A stretch of 64,000 bases of DNA from contig VXBA01005462.1 in assembly GCA_013399895.1 (NCBI GenBank), forward strand, positions 107,049 through 171,048. The letters are read 5' to 3'. The translations under genes and the position numbers were made by a program. The notes under the pieces were generated by a model. That model was given only the letters and a program-made list of their open reading frames with translations, made no database searches and was not told the DNA's origin. Source of the DNA: Serilophus lunatus. Taxonomy: Eukaryota > Chordata > Aves > Passeriformes > Eurylaimidae. Shown here one piece after another: positions 51,656 through 61,034 of this stretch (positions are counted from its first letter, which is position 1; every line of letters begins with the position of its first letter).

Positions 51656-53037
51656 TTCTGTTTCTATCCTTCTGCACCTTCAGTTTTAAAAACCTTCAAT
51701 TTTTAGTTACTCTCCATATTTGACACATCTAGTGAAGAAATGGTAAGTTGAGAAGGATCATTAGATGCTTGTTTCTGTGCTGGGTCCACTTGCAATGCAG
51801 CAGCTCTGTAGCAGCTCTGCTCTGCTCTGTAGTTTGATTGCTTTGGTAAATGTAGACTGGTAAGCAGGGTCCGCTTACCTGACAGCTCCTGAGACCTGAC
51901 TCTTACCTGTCTGCAAGGGAAGATACCCAGGGAAGCATGATCTAGTCAAATCCACTTTCACACTGCTTTGTTGTTAGTAGCATTTTATTAATTACATATT
52001 TTAGCTGGTTTGTTATTTCAACAGAGTATTAATTTCAAGAAGTTGCTGTCTGTGGATTTTGGCTGAGGTAATTTTCTCCTCTTTTTTGGTATTGCTGAGA
52101 TTACAGATTTTTAGATGGACTTGGTTTATCATGCTACATCATTTCCTGATACACTGTCCTACCCTGAAGCAGGATGTCCCTTCCTCCTGGTCAGAGGGTA
52201 TGGGAATAGGGCGAGAAGATTCACCTGATTTCAGTGGGGATGTCCCTAATTGGAGCAAAGACCATTCCTGTTGATTTCTGCTGTATGAGATGCTTTAGAG
52301 TAGTATCTCCTCCCATATTTCCCTAGAAGATACCTACTCATGAAAAACCACAAAGGAGGAGAAAGGAGACCTGCAACTTGATTCACCATTACTTTAAAGC
52401 TCACTAATGACCAGGCTGAGAATTTGCAGGTGTCAAATTACCTGATTTTTCAAAGTTACTACTTGTATGAGCTAACTGTGGTGCTACCAGCCTTTGTTCA
52501 CTGCCCCCCTGTTGAAGTCACTCTCTCAGCAGGTGAGAGACAAGGAGGTCAACCCATCCCTCAAGCTAAGACTCTCAATCCACTGCCAGAGGAGTGTGAA
52601 GGTTGCTGTTTGAAATGGATGACCTTAGCTGGGGCAATTAGCTGTGCTCACAGTCCTTTCACCAGAGCAGGCAGGAATGGAAAGGGTCTGCATGTGCCTC
52701 TGATTTGAGTTAATCTGGTAGCCTGTCAGATTGTCCAGTTGAGGTATGAGTAGTTTCATTGTCCCCAGAAGCCTGCTGTGCAGTGCAGTTGCCTGTTTGC
52801 TAGCCTCTGTAATTAAATAGCACTGTTTGATTTAGTAGCAACTAATGCTCATCTTGATAACAAGATATAGGAGACAATAGAAAATTGAGTTAAATTATCT
52901 GCCAACCCAGTGACCCACTTTCTTTTCTAAATAGAGCAGAAATGTTTAAAATATACAATTTGTTCATTTGCCTTGCAGAAGGATGTGTTGGAAAGAAATG
53001 GTTATGCTTTGTGTAATACTCTTACAAGGAAAAGTTA
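51656..53037. other. Intergenic DNA without recognisable genes
   Basis: About 1.4 kb. Open frames at 52059-52274 and 52424-52708 resemble no family. Nothing else is supported. Confidence 0.5.
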
Positions 53038-53133
53038 ATCACAGAATCACAGAATTGCTAGGTTGGAAGAGACCTCCAAGATCATCGAGTCCAACCCTTG
53101 CCCTAACACCTCGACTAGACTAGACTATGTCAC

Positions 53134-53199
53134 TGTAGTGGGTTGAAAGGGGAGGAGGGTGCAGGGGGGGGTGCTGGCCTCCCCTTTCAACCCACTACA
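53134..53199. mobile_element. 66 bp inverted-repeat insertion inside the CR1 (MITE- or LTR-remnant-like)
   Basis: Two perfect 22 bp inverted arms (53134-53155 and 53178-53199; the left arm starts TGTAGTGGGTTGAAAGGGG) flank a 22-base G-rich centre. The element begins TG and ends CA. GTCAC occurs immediately on both sides (53129-53133 and 53200-53204), and removing the element with one GTCAC restores the expected CR1 reading ATGTCACCAAGTGCCACATCC. That is direct evidence of insertion. I know no named element that this matches; TG/CA ends and a 5 bp duplication fit an LTR-type integrase, while the long perfect terminal inverted repeat fits a tiny DNA transposon. Confidence 0.8.
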
Positions 53200-53492
53200 G
53201 TCACCAAGTGCCACATCCAGCCTTTTTAAACACATCCAGGGATGGTGACTCCACCACCTCCCCAGGTAGACTATTTCAATACTTTATTATTCTGTGAAAA
53301 ACGTCTTTCTAATGTCTAACCTACACCTTCCTTGCTGCAGCTTGAGACTGTGTCCTCTCGTTCTGTCAGTTGCTGCCTGGTGGAAGAGACCAACCCCCAC
53401 CTGACTACAACCTCCTTCAGGAAGTTGTAGAGAGCGATAAGGTCACCTCTGAGCCTCCTTTTCTCCAGGCTAAACAACTCTAACTCCCTCAA

Positions 53493-54275
53493 TCATTCCT
53501 TATAGGGCTTGTGCTCCATACCCCCCACCAACCTCGTTGCTCTCCTCTGGACACGCTCAATCATCTCCACGTCCTTCCTAAACTGAGGGGCCCAGAACTG
53601 GACACAGTACTCCAGGTGCGGTCTCACCAGTGCTGAGTACAGAGGCAGAATAACCTCCCTGCTCCTGCTGGCCACACCGTTCCTAATGCAGGCCAGGATG
53701 CCGTTGGCCTTCTTGGCCACCAGGGCACACTGCTGGCTCATGTTAAGCTGGTTATCTATCAGCACCCCCAGGTCCCTTTCTACCTGGGCACTGTCCAGCC
53801 ACTCTGCCCCCAGCTTGTAACATTGCAGGGGGTTTTTGTGGCCAAAATGCAGGACTCGGCACTTAGACTTATTGAATTTCATCTTATTGGATACTGCCCA
53901 ACTATCCAACTGATCCAGGTCTCTCTGAAGAGTCCTCCTTCCTTCCAATAGATCGACACAAGCTCCCAGCTTAGTGTCATCTGCAAATTTACTGATGAAG
54001 GACTCAGTACCCGCATCCATGTCATCAATAAAAATATTGAACAATATTGGTCCTAGCACAGACCCCTGAGGGACACCACTAGTGACTGGCCGCCAGCCGG
54101 ATGCAGCACCGTTCACCATCACTCTCTGGGCCTGACCATCCAGCCAGTTCTTAACCCAGCAAAGAGTGCTCCTGTCCAAGCCACGAGCTGCCAGCTTTTC
54201 CAGGAGTATGTTGAGGGAGACGGTATCAAAGGCCTTGCTGAAGTCTAAATAGACAACATCCACAGCCTTACCCAC
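53493..54275 (-). pseudogene. CR1 ORF2 reverse transcriptase, C-terminal part, broken
   Basis: The 260-codon frame carries the ordered motifs of a non-LTR reverse transcriptase: DFSKAFDT (residues 11-18, motif A with a catalytic Asp), VPQGSVLG (68-75, motif B) and FADD (97-100, motif C, catalytic Asp pair). The downstream thumb/C-terminal segment has LGVLIDNQLNMSQQC, REVILPLYSALVRPHLEYC and ERVQRRATRLVGG. The endonuclease and the first part of the RT are missing through 5' truncation. The frame ends at TGA (53493-53495) just after KPYKE, where the family normally has Trp (TGG) and continues; downstream minus-strand sequence still reads as CR1. A GTG at the right edge is not a real start. Confidence 0.92.
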
Positions 54276-55231
54276 ATGTGATATGACAAATTATATGTAA
54301 AACTGCAATAATAAAATAATTGATCTTCTGAAGATTATTTTAATTGTTAATTTTTGTCATTCATATGCAAATAGACAATTGCTGGTCTTATAAACTATTT
54401 TACAGCTAAGAGAGGAACTTACTATCTGCCTTGTTAGTGGTATTCAGCGAACTGTCATCTTCCCAGTGAACAGAATGTGTATAAGCAGGGTCTAGCAAAG
54501 ATAACTCTGTTATTGCAGTTTAGACTTCATATTCTTACATAATTTTCAGAGAAACAGTTTTAATAAAAGTACAATTTTGATCCAGCTGTAGAAACAAATG
54601 TATTTCTAATTTACGAGGTAGAGAATGCCTGACAATTGAATACCACCTACTTTAACAACATGTTCGCTATCCATGTCAATTTGTACAGAACATAATTACT
54701 GTTGTTTTAAGTAGTTGCAGCTATTAGTGGGGGCCTTTGAACAAAAGGGGGAATATTCAAAGACAACAAATTTTTCAGGAATTAATAGTGCTATAATTTT
54801 CTTAAAATTTCTTTTTCTGCTTATGCAACTGTCTATCACTTGGACTTATATGCATGTATCACATTCTGGTCTGAATAATTTTTTTCCTTTTTTCATGATT
54901 TATTAAAATGAAAGATCTTAGCTAACAAGGCAAAATGATATTTCAAGAGAACATTTCTGCAAAGAGTCAAGTGTTGCCTTAGTTGTCTCCTGTTTGTACA
55001 GCATTTCTTTTTCATCAGCTGCTTTCATGCTTCTTATTGTTAAGTAGACCATTTACAAGCAAAAAAATACTAGGAAAAAACCCTAAAAGGTCTAGCAGTA
55101 GTGTCTCCTCAACTCAACTCCTGAGAATTTGTGATATCTTTAATTTATGTATTTTGTTAGTCCAAGGTGGACCCCCCAGCATTTAGACTACAAGCCTCCA
55201 AACTGAAATAAGTTTACCTTCAACAGTGTTA

Positions 55232-55247
55232 ATATATATATATATAT
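55232..55247. repeat. (AT)8 microsatellite
   Basis: Sixteen bases of uninterrupted AT dinucleotide in an AT-rich setting. Confidence 0.9.
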
Positions 55248-57439
55248 TAGTTAGGCATGATACTGAGATGGTGTTTTTTTTTTTCTTTTAAATGAAGACT
55301 AGAGAGATTAAAGGTAAAAAGAAAAGAAACTATTTTTTCGTGTCCCGTCCTGAAAATGTTCTGTGATGCTGTTCCCAAAGGATGTAAAAATCCCCTTAGA
55401 CTGCAGTGACTTTCTGCAATGACAACTGAGATGTATTTTTGTCAGGTTTTATGCTGGCATTTCTTCTATCTAAGAACCAGCATGTTAAATTTATTCCTCC
55501 AAATATTAAGAACAGTCAGAAAAGTTTGCCAAACTGATAACCATACATTTCTGATCTCAGAGATAAAATAATAAATCTATTTTATTTTTGTTTGATTTTT
55601 AGAATGCCAATAAAGTATTGTTTATTGTTGAAACCAATGAAACCCATTTTTTGTGTCTTCTGTCTGGATTTCCTTGGGCAGTCGAATTGAAATCAGAACA
55701 ATCTTTACCTTGGTATCTGCGTATCTTTTCTTCTCTTTCTCTGGTCACCTATATTTGCAAAATGTAGTATCTTCATTGAACTATTAAAAATACTGAGTTG
55801 TAATTAAGGATATAAAGTAAGGATATAAAACATTAAACGTGTTTAAGGCATGTCTGAACACCTTTATGGTATTTATGACAACATGTTCAACTCTGTCATA
55901 TTTGTCCAATAAATGATGCTGACTCAAAAGAGGAAGAACACACAGAGATACAGACAAGCATTTAGATAATCACACATTGATGTGAATCCTTGGTTAATTT
56001 AAACCTCATTTCCTTGAGACAAAGACCAAGTATGGGCAATTTCATCTTGTCAGTTTAATTGAGGAAAATCTATGATGAAGCTTAATATAGACCTTTTTCT
56101 TCAACATTAAGCCTGCCTATAAATCAAACTGAAAAGGCTGGAAGTTGTAGCTTGCAGTAGTAATAGATGTACATGATGTTTAGGGGCATTTACATGCATT
56201 TCTTTTTATTGGTAATTTGTTAGTTTGAGATTATGCTCAATGAAAATTACTGTCAAATCTGACTAATGCCATTGATGTTTATAATTTGTAGAGCAGAAGG
56301 ATAGAAACAGAGGAGGTAAGATATTGCATTTACCTGGCAATATTAAATTTTTCTAATACAGTTATTCTTCAAGTAACTTTTACCCATAAGTTAGGGTATT
56401 TGATAACAAACTCCTTCACTTTTTGGGTGGAGTCCCACACATTAGAGAGATAAAATGTACTATGAAACTTGGTAGTCCTAAATTTCCTTTGTTGGTCCTC
56501 GCATAAAAAAAAATCACTTGCTTAGGATTCCGAGGTATTTGTACCTACTAGCTCAGCAGATGAGATTTTGATACAATGAGACTTGATTTTGGAAACCCAG
56601 CTGTGCCTAAAAAGGGAATTTGGCACTTATGTTTACGCCCCTGAGCCTTGTCCTTTTTGCCTGAAGGAAAAAGCTAAATAGATCTGGAAAGGGAGGTACC
56701 AAAGGCAGCTGGCAGATATTTTGAGAAGCTAGCATCCTAACTGTTGGATGTGAGCCCTTCAATCCCTTCCTGGATTTGGGTCACAATTCCAGTCCTGCTG
56801 CTATAAGACATAATTTCAAATGGAGAGAAGAGCTACAACGTGTGCATATAGAGCTAGTGGATGTCCTTAATCTTAGGAACTACTAAGTTTTCAGTCCTTG
56901 TAACATGCTGTTCATTAAATACTTGCAAATTTGACTTCTCTTTTTCCATCTCTGATATTTAGTTTAGTGACAGGAGGAAGTAGAAATCTAAAGTATGTAG
57001 CTTCATAACAGCCCTTTAGGGTGTCTGCTAGCTGTGGAAGGTGGGTAGTGTCATCTGCCACCAGGCCATGGCACATTCCTGCCCATTATTAAACTCAGCA
57101 ATGCTGTAAAAATCCTATTTCTTTTCCTTAAGGGTTTGATAGATTATCTAGTCAAATCATCTTTTGCTTCAAAGGGTTAATTTTGCTGTGTTTCTGCCCC
57201 ACCATGGGGAAGAAATGCTGTCTAGCATGGATGAAGAGGCAAATGAGCAAAATACGGATGTCTTGGTCAGAGAGTGGGGATTAGTTCCTCATTAAAGGGA
57301 CAGAGAGAGACACTGTAACTATAGTAACCACTGTGTACTCACCTCTTTGTAACCCATTTGGTTACAACAAAGATTTCAAGCTATTGCTACTTGTTCGTAC
57401 AGCTCTTCCTCTAACTGAAGAGCCACATCATAAATACTT

Positions 57440-57480
57440 GTCAAATATATATATTTACACATATATTTATATATGTATAG
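57440..57480. repeat. AT-rich, TATATA/ACACAT imperfect repeat
   Basis: Imperfect alternating purine/pyrimidine stretch (ATATATATATTTACACATATATTTATATATG). Overlapping open frames rich in Tyr and Ile are produced by it and are not genes. Confidence 0.65.
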
Positions 57481-60279
57481 TCACACACATATGCAGCCTC
57501 AGAGCAATTGAGCTCCCTTATGATTATCCAGACAGATGGATAAATCCACCCATATAAATACCCATCAGTGGTATTTTTAATATTTTTTTCTTGATGACTA
57601 ATGGAAAAGAAATGCTGTAATGACTCAGAAACCATGTTACCATTTAAGCATACTTGTATCTATGCGTATATTTCCATTCTCTGAAGCATTACATGTTTAA
57701 TTTCAGAGACTTCTTTCTAATAAAATACCATTAACTTTTAAAATTCGAATAAATGGAGTATGTCTCAGAAATCCTGATGCCTATATCAAGGCTGGTTTCT
57801 GATCTCTCTCAGGTCAACAATGCCATTAACCTGTTCCACTGCACTCACTTTACACCTGGCTAGCTGCATTAATGCATGATACTCCTCACCTACTTGGAAT
57901 TAAATGACTAACATTTAGCCCGCTGATATGATCAGGCTTAAATCAGAAAGACAAATCCCTGGCAAATGTTCTCCCTTCTAAGAAGGCTGTGGCAAGGTTT
58001 ACAGTATTCATCCTTCTCAGTCTGGCCAAAATCTCCTGTCCTGTACTGAAATTCAAGGGCAAATATGAGTTAAACTAGTGCCTTAGCAGCTACTGCCAAG
58101 TCCTGCATTTTAGGGACTTTTAGCTAGAAATCCTGGGAGCTTCTAGTCAGCAGAACTGGACATCTTTCTTTGTTTTGAAACTGATATTGCCAAATAACAA
58201 GTCCTTCCATTTACTGGAGATAATGAAACTACAAAGCTATAGTAATTGCATCAGCATTAAGGAGAACAAATTTCAATTGAAGTTTACCAAGAAAGATCCC
58301 TTTGCTCATGTCAGAGAGAAGGGGCATTATAGCAACTGAGATGCCAGAGAAGAAATAAATTTCTACACAATTTCTTTTTACAGCAGAGGAGTGTAGGCCC
58401 AGCTGCCTAGTCTTATATTTGTGCCTGTACTTGCAGTCACTGAAATGTGGGGGGGTTATGAGTCACGAGACCTGTTCTGATAGCTTTTTTTCTTTTACTT
58501 TTAGACTAGTTCAGTGAAAAATGCAGTTTTAATTTTTCTCAAACAGCTCCTGCATATTTTCTGCCCACCTTTAAGTTTTAGATGAAAAAAAATCCTTGTC
58601 TCTCAGTGAAATATTTCCATCAGTCTGAATACCAAGGCAAAATTTGACTGAAAAGTGAATGCCACTGAAATTACTTCTAGTTGCAATAAGGTGCAGGTTT
58701 TCTTCTTTCCTGAAGAAAAATCAGGCTCTTCAAGATCAGGACCATCCTGGCACAGTTCTTGGACATGATCTGCTGCTTTGTCCTTTACAGCTATAAGGCT
58801 ATGCAGGGAGTTATCTTGGCCCTCTCAGTGAATACTGGCCGCACCAACTCCTGTGACTTGTAGTTTGCTTTTCTTTCATATCTCTCAATCAGGGAGAATG
58901 CAGAGGATTCCATGTCTGAGGTATCCAGAAAATTCAGCATATATAGATTTCTGCATACCATAATAAATAATCGATACACTCAGCAGAGAGAAAAACCTGC
59001 ATGCATGAAATCTGTCTCAGGTTCCTCATCATAATGGGGCTCTGTCAGGTTCAGGCTGAGGTGCCCTTGGTTTCCTAGAGTCTCCTCTTGGTGACATTAC
59101 ATAACTTCTTCCCTAGAATATTTCTTGCCTGGATGTGCAAGAAGTGGCAGCAACTCTGAACAGGGATGAGAGGTGACAAATGAGGAGCCTTGTATTATCT
59201 GCCTTTGAAATCCACTTCAAAAAAATAATTGTGAAAGAATGTATGTGGCCTGCAATTACTTCTTGTAAGGGTACATCAGAAACAACCAGAGAAATTCAAG
59301 ATGTATTGCCTTAGGCTCTCACTGGCCGTGACATATTAAAAAGGAGTTTGTGACACAGTTCTCATTTCTTGTTCAGAATACAGTTGATTTGTAACCTGCC
59401 AAAATTAAAAAAAAACAAAACTCACGTTTCTATTATATTTTCAGCACAGTATGTCAGTGTAAGCATCTGAGGATAGCTTTGGTCTTTTGTCACTCTGTAG
59501 ATGCAGTGGTATGTGTTTCAGAAAACACATTCCTTGTTTTCTGCAATACTTTTCATAGAAAAATTAAGGATATTTTCATTTTCAAACTACATGAATTTAC
59601 TGATTTACTTCTTCCCCTTTCAGATCAGTCAATGGACAAGTAAACATTTTATACTATGGATGAGAGCATTGTTAGTGTCTTTTTCTCTGTGCATATGAAG
59701 TGGTAGGTTGAAATTGTACAATATTCTGGGAGAGCGTTAAGTTTTACATATCCTATCTGCTGACAAGCACTGTTTTGCAACACTGCAATTTTTGCAACTT
59801 AGTCTCTGGAAACTGGGAATCAGAGTAGTGTTTATAATGATTAAGTGCATGTACAAAATGAGCACTTGGAACAGAATTTTGGAATCAGGCAGTCAAGCCC
59901 ATCATTTATAGTTACAACGCTAGAGCTACAAGGAGGTATACTCCTTTTTTCCATTAAAAATTAAGGTCTGCTGAATTTCAAACTTAGTTTTACTGTGTAT
60001 ATTCCAAAATTTAATAAGACTTAAAGATTGTAATATAAGTTTTCCTGCCCATTGCATGGAATGATGGAGAAAGAAACAGGAAAATCATGCAGATGATGAG
60101 ATGCTTCTAAGCTAGTTTTACCAGCAGAATGCTGCTTTTTTAGATCATGGATTCGTTTATAGGACACTCAGCCTTCTGGCAGTGGGGTCCACTTGTCTCA
60201 AAGGGGAAGAAGCATCTTAGATCAGGAGTTATCAGGGTTCATTGAGAGGTTTGAGTTAAATTTGAATTAACCTGGAAGA

Positions 60280-60542
60280 AATGTTGCAATCAGGGGAAGT
60301 TTGGATTAGATATAAGGATTCTTTTATTATTATTTATGGAAAGGTTTATAAAGCATTGGAACAGACTGCCCAGAGAAATACTGCAGTCACCTTCCCTTTA
60401 AGTACTAAAAAAATGTGTGGATATGGCACTTTAGCACATGGGTTAATGGTGAACATGGTGGTATTACTTGGCCGATGGTTGGACTTGATCTTAAAGGACT
60501 TTTCCAACTTTATCAATTCTATGATTCTATTCTATGATTCTA
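60280..60542 (+). mobile_element. CR1 LINE 3'UTR fragment
   Basis: The + strand carries the CR1 3' tail only: GGAACAGACTGCCCAGAGAAAT, GATGGTTGGACTTGATCTTAAAGG and TTTTCCAACTTTATCAATTC, ending in ATTCTATGATTCTATTCTATGATTCTA. The terminal octamer is repeated about three times. The left edge is approximate because the upstream part is decayed. No ORF2 remains. Confidence 0.88.
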
Positions 60543-60639
60543 ACTTGCTATTTACATCATCAAATAATCTTCAGAAATAAAGTCCTTATGTTTTGCTTCC
60601 CAGTCTCATTTTGTGTGAATTTCTTTTTTTATTGTTGCG

Positions 60640-60702
60640 GATTTTGAGGTTTTTCGTTACTGTTGTTTTTTGCTTCGGTTTGGTTTGGTTTGGTTTTGCT
60701 AG
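60640..60702. repeat. T/G-rich tract with (GGTTT)4
   Basis: T-rich tract ending in four GGTTT units (about 60678-60698). Low-complexity sequence; the complementary minus-strand open frame with a KPNQTKPKQK run is compositional. Confidence 0.7.
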
Positions 60703-60960
60703 CCATGGTCCCCAGCTACCTGCTTGCACTGTGAATTCTTTGTTTATTGTCACACTAAAAAACATGGGGTGAGCATGTTGAGACAGATAGAAGATGTGAG
60801 ATTTGCCTTTCATCTCGGCACAGGGAGCTTCTCAAGCTAAAATCACTCAATGTAAGTTTGACTTCAAGATTTACAGAGTAACAGACTTCAGCGATACAAT
60901 TCGAACTGCTACATACATCTTGAGACTTGTAAAAGTCTGGCTGGAGGAGTATTCAGAAAA

Positions 60961-61034
60961 TGGATGGATGGATGGATGGATGGATGGATGGATGGATGGA
61001 TGGATGGATGGATGGATGGATGGATGGATGGATG
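60961..61034. repeat. (TGGA)18.5 microsatellite
   Basis: Seventy-four bases of uninterrupted TGGA units with no visible mismatch. It translates as MDGW repeats on the + strand and HPSI repeats on the minus strand, which explains the overlapping open frames at 60803-61335. Perfect repeats of this length are usually polymorphic. Confidence 0.98.

Larger units (their letters stand above)
53038..54275 (-). mobile_element. CR1 LINE, 5'-truncated, best-preserved copy in the window
   Basis: The reversed 3' end is at 53038: TTAATCACAGAATCACAGAATTGC, the complement of two ATTCTGTG octamers. It is followed by the CR1 3'UTR (GGTTGGAAGAGACCTCCAAG, GAGTCCAACCC) and then ORF2 up to 54275, where it is truncated inside the reverse transcriptase. 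The body is interrupted by a 66 bp inverted-repeat insertion (53134-53199). ORF2 keeps about 260 uninterrupted codons, unlike the other copies here, so this is probably the youngest of the larger CR1 copies (inference from intactness only). Lacking its 5' half and promoter, it cannot be autonomous. Confidence 0.95.
54276..60279. other. Intergenic DNA without recognisable genes
   Basis: About 6 kb of AT-rich DNA with two short AT microsatellites (55232-55247 and about 57440-57480). No exon, RNA gene or transposon is supported. Confidence 0.55.
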
